Below are positions 1 through 9,036 of a stretch of 64,000 nt of DNA, in pieces; the first letter of the stretch is position 1, and each line of letters begins with the position of its first letter. The stretch spans positions 2,339,169-2,403,168 of the forward strand of contig NZ_MU255056.1 in assembly GCF_000227725.2 (NCBI RefSeq), read 5' to 3'. The DNA is from Thiorhodospira sibirica ATCC 700588 (GTDB lineage Bacteria > Pseudomonadota > Gammaproteobacteria > Ectothiorhodospirales > Ectothiorhodospiraceae). The position numbers and the translations under genes are program-made. Under the pieces are notes generated by a model that ran no database searches, was not told where the DNA came from, and saw only the letters and a list, made by a program, of their open reading frames with translations.

Positions 1-1160
1 ACGCCATTGCCGAGACAGTACGCCAGGAGGTGCTCGCCTTGGTCAAGACGCACTACACCGACTTTGGCCCCACCCTGGCCTGCGACCCCCTGGCCGAGCG
101 CCATGGTCATCATCTCTCGGTCGAGACCCTGCGCCAGTGGATGGTGGCCGATGGGCTATGGCAGCCCAAGCAACGCAAGCAAGCCCGCATTCATCAGCGC
201 CGTCCACGCCGCCCCTGCCTGGGGGAGCTCATTCAAATCGACGGCTCGCCCCATGACTGGTTTGAGGTGCGCGGCCCGCGCTGTACCCTCATGGTGTTCA
301 TCGACGACGCCACAGGGCGCCTGATGGCCCTGCGCTTCGTGCCCGCCGAAACCACCCAGGCCTACATGGAGACCCTACAGCAATACCTGGATCAGCACGG
401 ACGTCCGGTGGCCCTCTACTCAGACAAACACAGCATCTTCCGTGTCAATCATCCTGAGCACGACGGGGAGCCTGACCCAGTTTCCCGCGCCCTCAAGACC
501 CTCGACATCGCCGCCATTCATGCCAACACGCCTCAGGCCAAGGGGCGGGTGGAGCGGGCCAACCAGACCCTGCAAGACCGTTTGGTCAAGGAGCTGCGCC
601 TGCGTGAGATCTCGGACATCGACGCCGCCAACGCCTTCCTCCCCACCTTCATGGCCGACTTCAACGCCCGCTTCGCCGTCGAGCCACAAAGCCCCCAGGA
701 TGCCCACCGACCGGTGCTGCACAGCCCCGAGGAGCAGGCCCTCATCCTTTGCCTGCACCATACCCGTAAGCTCTCCAAGAACCTTTGCTTCCAGTTCAAG
801 AACCGGGAATATCAGCTTCAGGGACAGGGCAAGGGCTACCGCCTGCGGGGTGCCACCCTCACCGTCTGCGAGGCCTTCGACGGCACCATCACCCTCCTGC
901 ACCAGGGGCACATCATGCCTTACCGTCTGTTGGCTGAGGGCGAACCGCCCACACCGCTGGATGATGAAAAAAGTGTCCACCACAGCGTCGACCAGGCCAA
1001 GGCAAAACAGACCGCCAAGCCAACCTACAAACCGGCGCCGGACCACCCTTGGAGAGGTCGGGGCAACATCACTCCGGCACCAGCCCAAACACCATAACCA
1101 CGCATTCTACGGGGGACACTTCTGCTTTGCACAAAAGGGGACTTTTCTGAATTGGGTTGA
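1..1160 (+). mobile_element. ISNCY-type insertion sequence, copy 1, cut by the window start
   Basis: This is the right-hand part of an insertion sequence whose complete copy lies at 54655-56095 in the opposite orientation. The element ends near 1160-1161, where the sequence reads GAATTGGGTTGAC, matching the terminal inverted repeat of the complete copy. Only the transposase gene and the right terminus are visible; the left end is outside the window. The two copies are nearly identical but copy 1 carries three small clusters of changes (see findings). Confidence 0.9.
3..1097 (+). CDS. ISNCY-family transposase (N-terminus outside the window)
   Basis: DDE transposase that would catalyse strand transfer of its own element. 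The reading frame is open from the first bases and lacks only about the first 70 residues (helix-turn-helix part) of the complete copy. The integrase-core acidic residues are all present: Asp codon at 240 (context QIDGSPHDW), Asp at 423 (LYSDKHS) and Glu at 552 (KGRVERAN). Compared with the complete copy it reads CDPLAE instead of CEKLAE, and GEPDPVSRAL instead of GELTQFSRAL. The second change comes from an extra C near 471 compensated by a missing T near 481-484. The complete copy has the form I know from this family, so copy 1 is the altered one. Whether it is still active is unknown. Confidence 0.9.
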   Translation, partial: AIAETVRQEVLALVKTHYTDFGPTLACDPLAERHGHHLSVETLRQWMVADGLWQPKQRKQARIHQRRPRRPCLGELIQIDGSPHDWFEVRGPRCTLMVFIDDATGRLMALRFVPAETTQAYMETLQQYLDQHGRPVALYSDKHSIFRVNHPEHDGEPDPVSRALKTLDIAAIHANTPQAKGRVERANQTLQDRLVKELRLREISDIDAANAFLPTFMADFNARFAVEPQSPQDAHRPVLHSPEEQALILCLHHTRKLSKNLCFQFKNREYQLQGQGKGYRLRGATLTVCEAFDGTITLLHQGHIMPYRLLAEGEPPTPLDDEKSVHHSVDQAKAKQTAKPTYKPAPDHPWRGRGNITPAPAQTP

Positions 1161-1369
1161 CAGAGAGGAATCAAGGCGGGCGCATGATACATCGCTGAAA
1201 ACACGAGTTTCACCGTCAGCATGACGCGCTACGTCTGGGAGTGACTCGTGAAATCTCTGGCCTCGTTGCGTAGCTGTGGAGTGTCCCGGAAATCCCGGAA
1301 TGTGCTATTTTGCGGGTCTATACGGTCCGGGGCGGGGTGCGTCTCGGCGGGTTTGGGAGGTGGGCTGTT

Positions 1370-2815
1370 ATGAAGGTATTGGTTTTCGGGGCATCGGGGT
1401 ATATCGGCACGAATCTGGTGCCTAAGCTAGTCAGTGCCGGTTTGACGGTGCGAGCGGCGGCGCGTTCGATGAGTGTGTTGAAGGCGCGTGATTGGCAAGG
1501 GGTGGAGCTGGTCAAGGCGGATGTGTTGCAGCCCGACACCCTGGCGCCTGCGCTGGAAGGGGTGGAGATTGCCTATTATCTGGTGCATTCGATGGCCTCG
1601 GGCAAGTCCTTCGGTCGTCTGGATATTGAGGCGGCTGCTAATTTTGCCAAGGCGGCTGAGGCTGCCGGGGTGAAGCGCATTATTTATCTAGGCGGCTTGT
1701 TGCCGCCCAATGCCAAGAGTGAACATATCATTTCCAGGGCCCAGACCGGCGAGGAGCTGCGGCGGGGAGTTGTGCCGGTGACCGAGATTCGCGCCGGGAT
1801 CATCGTCGGCCCAGGCTCGGCGGCCTTTGAGGTGATGCGCGATCTGGTGTTGCATCTGCCGATCATGGTGACGCCGCGCTGGGTGCGGGCCAAATCGCCC
1901 CCGATTGCCCTGGAGAATCTGCTGGAATATCTACACCGGGTGGCCTTTATCCCGGAGGCTGCGGGCAAAACCTTTGATGCCGCCGGGCCTGAGCATATTC
2001 CCTATGATCAGGCGATGCGCATTCTTGCCAAGGAGGCCGGGCATAAGCCGCCGATTATCCTGCCCGTGCCCTTGCTAAGCCCTAAATTATCCTCGTATTG
2101 GCTGAAATGGGTCACGGCGGTGCCAACGTCAGTGGCCCGCGCCCTGATTGAAGGCTTGCGTGAGGATTTTATTGCCGATGATCGGGCCTTGCGGGCTTTG
2201 GTGCCGCAGCCGCTGCTGGATTTTCGGGCGGCAGTGCGGGCGGTTTTTGAGGCTGAGCGGCAACATGCGGTGGCGGCGCGCTGGACCGAAGGGGCCTTCA
2301 TGTTCCGCAACTACCGCCTGGATTATTCCTATTATGCCAAGCGGGCGGGCGGTACCTACCTGTCCTCAGCCAGCCCTGCACAGATCTGGCCGATCATTAC
2401 CGCCATCGGTGGCGATAATCGCTATTATTTTATGAACGGTCTGTGGAAGGTCCGCGAGATCCTTGACTGGCTGGTCGGCGGGCAGGGCTTGAATTATGGT
2501 CGGCGCCATCCGGTGGAGGTGCGCTTGGGCGATACCATCGACTCCTGGCGGGTGATTGGGGTAGAACGTGAGCGGCGCTTGAGCCTGTTTTTCGGCATGA
2601 AGGCCCCCGGCTCCGGAGTATTGGAATTTGAGCTGAGTCCGGAGGCCAACGGCACACGCATCCAGGTCAACGCGCATTTTCACCCCGCCGGGGTGTGGGG
2701 GCTTTTGTATTGGTACACTCTGATCCCGACGCATCAATTTATGTTCAAGGGCCTGTGCAAAGCGATTGCGCAACGCGCCGAGGCTCGCGCAAATACCTCA
2801 GAGAATGCGCCATGA
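1370..2815 (+). CDS. NAD(P)-binding SDR-like protein with C-terminal DUF2867-type domain
   Basis: A 481-residue protein beginning with a Rossmann nucleotide-binding motif, [14 protein letters not shown], typical of atypical short-chain dehydrogenases that bind NAD(P). The first ~290 residues look like an NmrA/epimerase fold, and the last ~170 residues resemble the SRPBCC-like DUF2867 domain often fused to it (features [16 protein letters not shown]). The substrate is unknown. The start is ATG 1370, preceded by GGGAGG, and not the upstream in-frame codon at 1310. A possible -10 (TGCTATTTT) lies near 1301-1309. The stop overlaps the lipA start by 4 bases (ATGA), so the two are probably cotranscribed. 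Function beyond redox or ligand binding is not predictable here. Confidence 0.85.
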   Translation: MKVLVFGASGYIGTNLVPKLVSAGLTVRAAARSMSVLKARDWQGVELVKADVLQPDTLAPALEGVEIAYYLVHSMASGKSFGRLDIEAAANFAKAAEAAGVKRIIYLGGLLPPNAKSEHIISRAQTGEELRRGVVPVTEIRAGIIVGPGSAAFEVMRDLVLHLPIMVTPRWVRAKSPPIALENLLEYLHRVAFIPEAAGKTFDAAGPEHIPYDQAMRILAKEAGHKPPIILPVPLLSPKLSSYWLKWVTAVPTSVARALIEGLREDFIADDRALRALVPQPLLDFRAAVRAVFEAERQHAVAARWTEGAFMFRNYRLDYSYYAKRAGGTYLSSASPAQIWPIITAIGGDNRYYFMNGLWKVREILDWLVGGQGLNYGRRHPVEVRLGDTIDSWRVIGVERERRLSLFFGMKAPGSGVLEFELSPEANGTRIQVNAHFHPAGVWGLLYWYTLIPTHQFMFKGLCKAIAQRAEARANTSENAP

Positions 2816-3768
2816 GTCACAAAGTCCGGCGTGCGGGCGATAAGCAGCGGGCGGCAGAGAAAGTCGCGCCCGTAGCCATCACCGTCGAGGCCAGCCCCGC
2901 CCCGGCGCGCAAACCCGCCTGGATTCGCACGCGCATCCATCATGCCGCACAGGTTCAGCAGATCAAGCGACTGCTGCGCGCCGGACATTTGCATACGGTG
3001 TGCGAGGAAGCCAGTTGCCCCAATCTTGGTGAGTGTTTCAGCAGTGGGACCGCTACGTTCATGATCATGGGCGCAATCTGTACCCGGCGCTGCCCCTTTT
3101 GTGATGTGGCACATGGCAGACCGCTGCCTCTGGATGCCCAGGAACCGCACACCCTGGCAGAGGCGGTTGCCGCCATGCAACTGCGCTATGTGGTGCTGAC
3201 TTCGGTGAATCGTGATGATTTGCGGGATGGCGGCGGTGCCCATTTTGCCGCCTGTATCGCCGCGATTCGGGCGCGCACCCAGGGCGTTCGCATTGAGGCG
3301 CTGGTGCCGGATTTTCGCGGACGGGTTGATCCTGCCCTGAATGCCTTGTGCCAACATCCGCCGGATGTGTTTAATCACAATCTGGAAACCGTCCCGCGTT
3401 TGTATCACACCGTGCGCCCGGGGGCGGATTATCAAGGCTCCCTGGCCTTATTGGCGCAGATTCGGCAAAGACTGCCCGGCGTGGCGACCAAATCCGGGCT
3501 GATGTTGGGGCTGGGGGAAAGCGATGACGAAGTGCTGGCCGTATTGCAGGATTTACGCGCTCATGGCTGCGAGCGCCTGACCTTAGGGCAATATCTGCAA
3601 CCCAGCCGCCATCATTTGCCCGTGAGCCGCTATGTCACCCCAGAAGCATTTAGCGCCTGGGGAGAACAGGCCAAAGCGCTTGGCTTTCTCCAGGTTGCCA
3701 GCGCGCCGCTGGTACGCTCTTCTTACCATGCGGCCATACACGACCAGCACACCCCCCACGATACCTGA
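2812..3768 (+). CDS. lipA: Lipoyl synthase LipA
   Basis: Radical-SAM enzyme that inserts two sulfur atoms into protein-bound octanoyl groups to make lipoyl cofactors for 2-oxoacid dehydrogenases and the glycine cleavage system. The 318-residue product carries both cluster motifs: auxiliary cluster cysteines in [12 protein letters not shown] and radical-SAM cysteines in CTRRCPFC. The C-terminal RSSYHA segment, whose serine ligates the auxiliary cluster, is also present. The length is normal. The ATG at 2812 overlaps the stop of the SDR gene, so an upstream in-frame codon at 2695 is rejected. The usual partner lipB is not adjacent; a lipoate-protein ligase lies at 40743. A hairpin at 3821-3844 separates lipA from the convergent prpC. 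Confidence 0.97.
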   Translation: MSHKVRRAGDKQRAAEKVAPVAITVEASPAPARKPAWIRTRIHHAAQVQQIKRLLRAGHLHTVCEEASCPNLGECFSSGTATFMIMGAICTRRCPFCDVAHGRPLPLDAQEPHTLAEAVAAMQLRYVVLTSVNRDDLRDGGGAHFAACIAAIRARTQGVRIEALVPDFRGRVDPALNALCQHPPDVFNHNLETVPRLYHTVRPGADYQGSLALLAQIRQRLPGVATKSGLMLGLGESDDEVLAVLQDLRAHGCERLTLGQYLQPSRHHLPVSRYVTPEAFSAWGEQAKALGFLQVASAPLVRSSYHAAIHDQHTPHDT

Positions 3769-3814
3769 GTTGCGGGTTTATCTCTGCCTGAAATATGTTT
3801 GTATTTGACGCCAT

Positions 3815-3844
3815 AAAAAAACGGCCACCTGATGCGGTGGCCGT
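3815..3844 (-). terminator. Rho-independent terminator between convergent lipA and prpC
   Basis: Perfect 9-bp stem ACGGCCACC / GGTGGCCGT (3821-3829 with 3836-3844) and loop TGATGC. A run of A at 3815-3820 becomes a T run for minus-strand transcripts, so it should end prpC transcription. The plus-strand side has only a weak T stretch (GGTTTT), so termination of lipA there is less certain. Confidence 0.8.
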
Positions 3845-3866
3845 TGTGGTTTTGCACGATGAGTAA

Positions 3867-5021
3867 TCAGCGCTGGTTGAGGGGTTTCCAGGCGCGATTT
3901 TCCGGGCCGATGTAGTTGGCGCTGGGGCGGATGATTTTGCCATCCTGGCGCTGTTCGATGACATGCGCCACCCAGCCGGTGGTGCGGGCAATCACGAAGA
4001 TGGGGGTAAACATGGCAGTGGGAACACCCATCATGTGATAAGACACGGCGGAGAACCAGTCCAGATTAGGGAACATTTTCTTTTGTTCCCACATCACCGC
4101 TTCCAGTCGGTCGGCGACGTCAAACATGCGCAGGTTGCCGCGCTCTGTGGAGAGGCGGTGGGCCACGTCTTTGATGACTTTGTTGCGCGGGTCGCTGATG
4201 GTGTAGACCGGATGACCAAAACCGATGATGATTTCCTTGGCCTCAACACGGCGGCGGATATCCGCCTCGGCTTCATCGGCGCTGCTGTAACGCAGCTGGA
4301 TCTCGCAGGCCACTTCATTAGCGCCGCCGTGCTTAGGCCCTCGCAGGGCACCAATCGCGCCGGTGATGGCAGAGTGGATGTCGGAATTTGTGCCAGCCAC
4401 CACGCGAGCGGCGAAGGTCGAGGCGTTGAATTCGTGTTCGGCGTAGAGGTTTAATGAGGTGTGCATGGCGCGCACCCAGGATTCCTGCGGGACGCGCCCA
4501 TGCAGCAGATGCAGAAAGTGACCGCCTACGCTTTCATCATCGGTTTCTACCTCGATGCGCCGACCGTGGCGCGAGTAGTGATGCCAGTATAAAAGCGCCG
4601 AACCCAGACAGGCCACCAGCCGATCACCGATAGCGCGCGCGCCGTGGACGCTCATATCGTCTTTTTCGGTTTCCAGGGTGCCCAGCATGGAGACTGCCGT
4701 GCGCATCACATCCATCGGATGGGCGCTGGGGGGGATTTGCTCTAACACGCTACGCAGGGCGGCAGGCAGGCCACGCTGTCCTTTGAGGTGTTCCTGATAG
4801 CTGCGCAGTTGGGCGCTATTGGGCAATTCACCGTGAATCAGCAGGTAGGCAATCTCCTCAAAGGAGGTATTGTCTGCAAAATCCAGGATGTCATAACCGC
4901 GATAATGCAGGTCATTTCCTGTGCGCCCTACGGTGCAAATGCCCGTGTTGCCTGCCGAAGTACCCGAGAGGGCAACGGATTTTTTAGGCTTGCGGGCATC
5001 AGTTTGTGGCTGTTCGGTCAT
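3867..5021 (-). CDS. prpC: 2-methylcitrate synthase PrpC
   Basis: Condenses propionyl-CoA with oxaloacetate in the methylcitrate cycle. The 384-residue protein has the citrate-synthase signature region GFGHPVY plus the catalytic histidines ([15 protein letters not shown]) and the aspartate region near the C-terminus. It begins with the short N-terminus typical of PrpC ([14 protein letters not shown]). It lies downstream of prpB and a GntR/FCD regulator on the same strand, which favours PrpC over a housekeeping GltA. A ~400-bp structured non-coding element separates it from prpB. Its own SD (GGAGG at 5026-5030) lies just outside that element. A type II citrate synthase with methylcitrate activity remains possible but less likely. 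Confidence 0.93.
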   Translation of the reverse strand: MTEQPQTDARKPKKSVALSGTSAGNTGICTVGRTGNDLHYRGYDILDFADNTSFEEIAYLLIHGELPNSAQLRSYQEHLKGQRGLPAALRSVLEQIPPSAHPMDVMRTAVSMLGTLETEKDDMSVHGARAIGDRLVACLGSALLYWHHYSRHGRRIEVETDDESVGGHFLHLLHGRVPQESWVRAMHTSLNLYAEHEFNASTFAARVVAGTNSDIHSAITGAIGALRGPKHGGANEVACEIQLRYSSADEAEADIRRRVEAKEIIIGFGHPVYTISDPRNKVIKDVAHRLSTERGNLRMFDVADRLEAVMWEQKKMFPNLDWFSAVSYHMMGVPTAMFTPIFVIARTTGWVAHVIEQRQDGKIIRPSANYIGPENRAWKPLNQR

Positions 5022-5035
5022 CAGTTCCTCCGCGA

Positions 5036-5437
5036 AAAACCCCGACCTTCAGGCCGGGGAGGGATAGCGGCTACGACCTCGCAGCCGCCGGAAATAGTTA
5101 GGTGCAGGCCTTCCACCTGCTGGGCCGTGAGGCTCTGCCCGTAAGGGCCTGGTGACGGAGCCTTGCGGCTCGCTCCCCTCGCCAATGTGTACAACCGGCT
5201 CCCGCTTGACAGCGGCGATCAAAACCTTCGACGTTTTACCTTGCGTCAGCATGATCCTGACCTTCCAGAGCGGCAGACTGAGGAAGCATCCGCCGGTGAG
5301 TCTTAACGACCTGTTGTACACGTAGCCCCTTTCGACCTTTCTGGTCAGGCGGGCTTAGGCTGGTCAACCTAGCTTGCTTTCACCTGTCTGCGTCGCGGCA
5401 GGCAGGCAAGCTCCGGCTTTAGGCCGGGGTAGTTGAC
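5036..5437 (-). mobile_element. IS200/IS605-like non-autonomous element with structured RNA (HEARO / omega-RNA-like)
   Basis: Intergenic block bounded on the minus strand by a hairpin with stem CCGGC/GCCGG (5411-5429) and ended by CCCCGGCC-TGAA-GGTCGGGG (5040-5055). That second stem pairs fully only on the minus strand, through a G-U pair. The interior is dense in stems: GAGCC-GCAA-GGCTC (5158-5171), GCCC-TTAC-GGGC (5138-5149), AGGTG/CACCT near 5101-5118, and GCGGCT/AGCCGC near 5066-5088. End hairpins of this form flanking a folded interior are known from IS200/IS605-type elements and the HEARO RNAs of IscB loci. No tnpA, tnpB or iscB gene is inside. The element reaches into prpB and supplies its last residues and stop. 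The assignment to a named RNA family is recollection of the pattern, not a search result. Confidence 0.55.
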
Positions 5438-6330
5438 GCCTTTTTATCCCCTTCGTGTTGGAATAGTTGATCAAGTTTTTGCTCATAGGCGTGATAGCCT
5501 AGGTGCTCATAGAGTTGTGCGCGGGTTTGCATCAGATCCACAACCCCGGCCTGGGTGCCATCACGGCGGATGGCCTGATAGACGGTCAGCGCCGCCTGAT
5601 TCATTGCACGGAAGGCCGACAAGGGATACAACACCAGCGATACCCCGACCTTGCCAAGCTCTGTGGTGGTAAACAGCGGTGTCTGGCCAAATTCGGTGAT
5701 ATTGGCCAACACCGGCACATTCACCGCCTGCACAAACTGTTGATATTGTTCCAGCGTGTTAATCGCTTCGGGAAAAAGCATATCGGCACCGGCCTCAACA
5801 CAGGCCACCGCCCGTGCAATCGCAGAATCCATCCCCTCAACCGCCAGCGCATCGGTGCGCGCCATAATCACAAAGTCATGGCTGCGGGCATCGGCAGCAG
5901 CTTTGATACGATCCACCATCTCGCCCAGCGAGACAATCGCCTTGCCAGGACGATGTCCGCAGCGCTTGGCCTGTACCTGATCCTCAATATGACACCCAGC
6001 CGCACCGGCCCGGATCAGCTCGCGCACCGTGCGGGTGATGTTAAAGGCACTGGAGCCAAAACCGGTATCAGCATCCACCAATAACGGGGCCTCGGTGACG
6101 TAGGTGATACGGCGCACATCTTCGAGCACATCATGTAAAGTGCTGATACCCAGATCCGGCAGCCCCAGGGAACCGGCCGCCACGCCGCCGCCAGACAAAT
6201 ACAGCGCCCGGTAGCCGGTTTGTTGGGCCATCATGGCATGATAGGCGTTGATCACGCCGACCACTTGCAGTGGGTGTTCTTCGGTGACAGCCTGACGCAG
6301 ACGGGCACCGGGGGAGTCGTGTGTGGACAT
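5419..6330 (-). CDS. prpB: 2-methylisocitrate lyase PrpB
   Basis: Cleaves 2-methylisocitrate to pyruvate and succinate, the last methylcitrate-cycle step. The 303-residue protein shows the PEP-mutase/ICL fold signatures: [17 protein letters not shown] near the N-terminus, DADTGFG for metal binding, and the catalytic-loop region with KRCGHRPGK. The ATG at 6330 starts [15 protein letters not shown]. The last codons (S-T-T-P-A-stop) are written by the terminal hairpin of the adjacent IS605-like element, so the native C-terminus has been replaced. The protein is a few residues longer than the E. coli enzyme (296). The change is at the extreme end, outside the active site, so activity is probably kept. 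It lies 65 bp downstream of the GntR-type regulator. Confidence 0.95.
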   Translation of the reverse strand: MSTHDSPGARLRQAVTEEHPLQVVGVINAYHAMMAQQTGYRALYLSGGGVAAGSLGLPDLGISTLHDVLEDVRRITYVTEAPLLVDADTGFGSSAFNITRTVRELIRAGAAGCHIEDQVQAKRCGHRPGKAIVSLGEMVDRIKAAADARSHDFVIMARTDALAVEGMDSAIARAVACVEAGADMLFPEAINTLEQYQQFVQAVNVPVLANITEFGQTPLFTTTELGKVGVSLVLYPLSAFRAMNQAALTVYQAIRRDGTQAGVVDLMQTRAQLYEHLGYHAYEQKLDQLFQHEGDKKASTTPA

Positions 6331-6395
6331 GTGGACTTCCTGCGGGTTAGGTTGAGGTGAATGGTTTGCGCTGTGGTTGTGCGGCTTGCCGGTCG

Positions 6396-7070
6396 CTACA
6401 CCAGGTGGCGTGCGGCGTTTTCGCGTGAGGCGCGGATATGGCGGCGCATCAGCAGCTCAGCCATTTCGCCGTCGCCATCGGCAATCGCCTCAATCACGTA
6501 TTCATGCTCCTTAAATGCATGATCAGCGCGATTGCCACTCATGCCGAACTGATAGCGGTACATGCGCAATAAATGATACAGATCATCACACAGCAGATTG
6601 ATCAGGCGCGGGCTTTGACTGGCCTGCACGATGCGATAATGAAAATCCAGATCGCCCTCTTTCTGAAAATAGGCGATGCCCTCCTGCGCTGCACCGCGCT
6701 GGCGATACTCCTGCAACAACTCCCGCAGACCCTGCACCAGCGCCGGGGTTTTACGCGTCGCTGCCAGCCGGGCTGCCGTGCCTTCCAGGGCCTCACGCAA
6801 TAAATACAATTCGAGCAAATCCTCCCGGCTCAACGAGATCACCCGGGCACCCACATTGGCGCGCCGCTGCACCAAGTGACAGGCCTCCAGCCGCCCGATG
6901 GCATCACGCAACGGCCCGCGACTGATGCCGTAAGCACTGGCCAGCTCCGGCTCACGGATGCGACTGCCCGGCGGAATCTCCCCGGCAATAATGGCATTGC
7001 GCAAGCGCACAAACACACGATCTGCCAGCGTGGTCGATGGATTCGCTATATTGTTGACAATATCTGACAT
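6396..7070 (-). CDS. GntR-family transcriptional regulator, FCD subfamily
   Basis: A 224-residue regulator: N-terminal winged helix (about residues 12-75, with the recognition region [12 protein letters not shown]) and a C-terminal all-helical FCD ligand domain. The FCD domain has the usual histidines ([16 protein letters not shown]) that bind a metal and a carboxylate effector. It is the first gene of a regulator-prpB-prpC unit, so it likely controls propionate or methylcitrate metabolism; the effector is inferred only from neighbours. Identical inverted 12-mers ATTGTTGACAAT lie inside its own codons 4-7 (7050-7061) and over the -35 of its promoter (7124-7135), indicating autoregulation. Confidence 0.9.
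   Translation of the reverse strand: MSDIVNNIANPSTTLADRVFVRLRNAIIAGEIPPGSRIREPELASAYGISRGPLRDAIGRLEACHLVQRRANVGARVISLSREDLLELYLLREALEGTAARLAATRKTPALVQGLRELLQEYRQRGAAQEGIAYFQKEGDLDFHYRIVQASQSPRLINLLCDDLYHLLRMYRYQFGMSGNRADHAFKEHEYVIEAIADGDGEMAELLMRRHIRASRENAARHLV
7050..7061. promoter_or_regulatory. Candidate operator O1 of the GntR/FCD regulator
   Basis: The near-palindrome ATTGTTGACAAT lies within codons 4-7 of the regulator gene. The same 12-mer occurs in inverse orientation 74 bp upstream. FCD-type GntR regulators are known to bind short TTGT-N-ACAA dyads. Confidence 0.55.
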
Positions 7071-7102
7071 GGACTCACAGTCATGTGCTATCTGTGGCCG
7101 CG

Positions 7103-7135
7103 ATTTTGGGTTTTCAGAAAGAGATTGTCAACAAT
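7103..7135 (-). promoter_or_regulatory. Promoter of the regulator-prpBC unit with overlapping operator O2
   Basis: On the minus strand a perfect -35 TTGACA (7131-7126) is followed after 17 bp by CAAAAT (7108-7103), a 4/6 match to the -10. The -35 is embedded in the operator-like 12-mer at 7124-7135, so binding of the regulator would block RNA polymerase. O1 and O2 centres are 74 bp apart, close to seven helical turns, which would allow looping. Confidence 0.6.
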
Positions 7136-7136
7136 T

Positions 7137-7994
7137 TTATTTCCACGCCGGCGAGTAAAGCGCCTGCCCCACAATCCACAGATAGTCTTTGCGCGACAGC
7201 CGGGGGCGGGAAAACAGATCATCCTCCTGGCGTTTAAGGTGCCACAGCACCCGCTGCCCGGCCGCCATGATCAGGCGCAATTCCAGACCAAAACGCCCAC
7301 CGACCTGCCCACCCAGTGGGCGACCGTCATGCAGCCATTCTTCAACCCGGGCAAACTGAAACTGCATCAAGGCGCGCATGGGCGCATCGCTGATCGCCTG
7401 CGCCAAATGAGACTCACTCACCCCAAAACGCTGCATTTCATCCTGGGGCAAATAAATCCGCCCCATTTCCGCATAATCCTGGCGCAAATCCTGATAAAAA
7501 TTGATCAACTGCAAGGCGGTACAAATGGCATCGGATTTAAGCAGCAAAGCCTCTTCGCGGTAGCCGCACAAATGCAACAGCATACGCCCGATGGGATTAG
7601 CCGAGCGGCGGCAATAATCCCGCAGCGTGGCAAAATCGGCATAGCGTTGCTGCGTAACATCCTGGGCAAAGGCACTGAGCAAATCGTGCACCAGCGCCAC
7701 CGGGACGCGATGACGGCTGAACGTATCGGCCAGCGCAAGCATCACCGGATCATCCGCCGGCTGGCCCTGCGCGGCACACTCCACCGCCTGGCCCAACGCC
7801 TGCAAACCCGCCAAACGCTCCGCCGCACTCAGCGAGCCCTCATCCGCCAGATCATCGCCACGCCGGGCCACCGCATAAATCGCCGCTACCGGCCCCCGCA
7901 CCCGCGTCGGCAACAGGCGCGATGCCACCGGGAAGTTTTCATAATGGCCTTGTGCAATACGCAAACAATGCGCATAAGCCTGTGCTGTAGTCAT
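7137..7994 (-). CDS. hpnC: Hydroxysqualene synthase HpnC (squalene/phytoene synthase family)
   Basis: A 285-residue trans-isoprenyl diphosphate synthase-like protein. In the HpnCDE route, HpnC converts presqualene diphosphate to hydroxysqualene for hopanoid or squalene synthesis. Diagnostic features are YENFPVASRLLP near the N-terminus, the first aspartate-rich motif DDLADE, and the second motif NFYQDLRQDY followed by GRIYLP. The ENFPVAS opening separates HpnC from HpnD and from phytoene synthases. Neither hpnD nor hpnE is in the window. The stop at 7137 lies directly beside the regulator promoter (7103-7135). The ATG at 7994 is the first good start; no strong SD is seen. Confidence 0.88.
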   Translation of the reverse strand: MTTAQAYAHCLRIAQGHYENFPVASRLLPTRVRGPVAAIYAVARRGDDLADEGSLSAAERLAGLQALGQAVECAAQGQPADDPVMLALADTFSRHRVPVALVHDLLSAFAQDVTQQRYADFATLRDYCRRSANPIGRMLLHLCGYREEALLLKSDAICTALQLINFYQDLRQDYAEMGRIYLPQDEMQRFGVSESHLAQAISDAPMRALMQFQFARVEEWLHDGRPLGGQVGGRFGLELRLIMAAGQRVLWHLKRQEDDLFSRPRLSRKDYLWIVGQALYSPAWK

Positions 7995-8049
7995 AAGTTT
8001 GTCTGTTTGTTTATTTCAATCAACGCGCCCGCGTGGAGCGCGAACAGTG

Positions 8050-8070
8050 GCGGCATCATCTTGATGCCGC
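8050..8070. repeat. Intergenic palindrome GCGGCATCA-TCT-TGATGCCGC
   Basis: Perfect 9-bp inverted repeat with a 3-base spacer. The same GCGGCATC core recurs near 39790, 41797 and 43207. It overlaps the 3' end of the Nudix-ThiE gene and encodes that gene's last residues and stop. Confidence 0.7.
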
Positions 8071-9036
8071 ATGAAGTGGCATTTGCCACAGTGCCCGGAT
8101 AGCGGCGATGCCGCAGGCGCGGTGGTTTAACGCGGTGGGCAGGTCGGCCATATCCAAGCCGCCGAGGGCGTAGATCGGGATTGGGCTGTGCTGGGCGAGT
8201 TTGCAAAAGGCATCCCAGCCCAGTGTTGGGGTGTCGGGGTGGCTGGCCGTGGGGGCCAGGGGTGAGAGGGTAAGAAAATCCAGCGGCAGGGATGCGGCCA
8301 CGCTCAGGCTGTGGGCGTCATGCACCGAGGCCCCATAGCACAGTGACTGCTGTGCCATTTGACGCACGGGCAGTCCTTGCAGCAGGTGTTGCTGGGAAAA
8401 ATGCACGCCATCGGCGCCGCTACGCTGGGCCAGCGGTACATCATCACTGAGCAACGCCTGTACCTGCTGGTGCTGACAGCAGCGCACGAATTCAGCCACC
8501 TGGGTGAGTGACAGCGGTGTCTGGGCGGTGCTGCGCAGGCGCACCATGCCGATATCGCCGTGACTTAAGCGTTGTTGCAGATGCTGTAAAAAACCGGCCC
8601 AGTCAGCGCCCGGCTCGGGGGTGATCAGGTAGTACAGCGGCAGTGGACGGGGCCGGGCCAGAAGGGTTTGCAGGATGATCTGATTGGCCGGCCAAAAGCG
8701 GTAGCGCGGCAGTTGCTGGCGGTCTACCCAGCGTAACTGCTGGCCTTCGCAGGGCTGGGGGGGGCGGTCGATGGCGCGCACACAATGCACCTCAAGGCAC
8801 ACCGCGTCTTGCACGACACTTAGCAAGGGGTCTTGCACCAGCGGATATACCCCCAGTTCTTCGCAAAGTTCGCGCTGTAATGCCTGTGCAGTGGTTTCAC
8901 CCGGCTCAATCTTGCCGCCGGGAAATTCCCAGAGGGCCTCGGTATGTCCTGGCGGGATGCGCGAGGCGATGAGATACTGATCCAGGGCGTTGCTGATCAG
9001 TGCCACCGCCACGCGCTGAGGTAAGTCCTTAGCCAT
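8056..9036 (-). CDS. Nudix hydrolase (MutT-like) fused to a thiamine-phosphate-synthase (ThiE/TenI) domain
   Basis: A 326-residue two-domain protein. Residues ~5-130 are a Nudix domain with the box GGKIEPGE...RELCEELG, probably sanitising oxidised nucleotides such as 8-oxo-dGTP. Residues ~140-320 form a TIM-barrel ThiE/TenI-like domain with weak active-site conservation (VRLRS, DGVHFS, LSPLAPTASHP, YALGG). This fusion is widespread in beta- and gammaproteobacteria; the role of the ThiE half is unclear, and a genuine thiE lies at 49053. The ATG at 9036 overlaps the end of mnhG by 8 bp (ATGGCTAA); a longer frame to 9168 lies inside mnhG and is rejected. The stop and C-terminal AASR are encoded by a repeated palindrome. 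Confidence 0.88.
   Translation of the reverse strand: MAKDLPQRVAVALISNALDQYLIASRIPPGHTEALWEFPGGKIEPGETTAQALQRELCEELGVYPLVQDPLLSVVQDAVCLEVHCVRAIDRPPQPCEGQQLRWVDRQQLPRYRFWPANQIILQTLLARPRPLPLYYLITPEPGADWAGFLQHLQQRLSHGDIGMVRLRSTAQTPLSLTQVAEFVRCCQHQQVQALLSDDVPLAQRSGADGVHFSQQHLLQGLPVRQMAQQSLCYGASVHDAHSLSVAASLPLDFLTLSPLAPTASHPDTPTLGWDAFCKLAQHSPIPIYALGGLDMADLPTALNHRACGIAAIRALWQMPLHAASR

Noticed and set aside
5049-5321. 90-codon minus-strand frame between prpB and prpC
   Set aside because: It lies wholly in the structured non-coding element, has no SD and has the odd composition of a folded RNA read as protein.
7083-8102. 339-codon plus-strand frame
   Set aside because: Exactly antisense to hpnC, rich in His, Arg and Gln as expected for the complement of a GC-rich gene.
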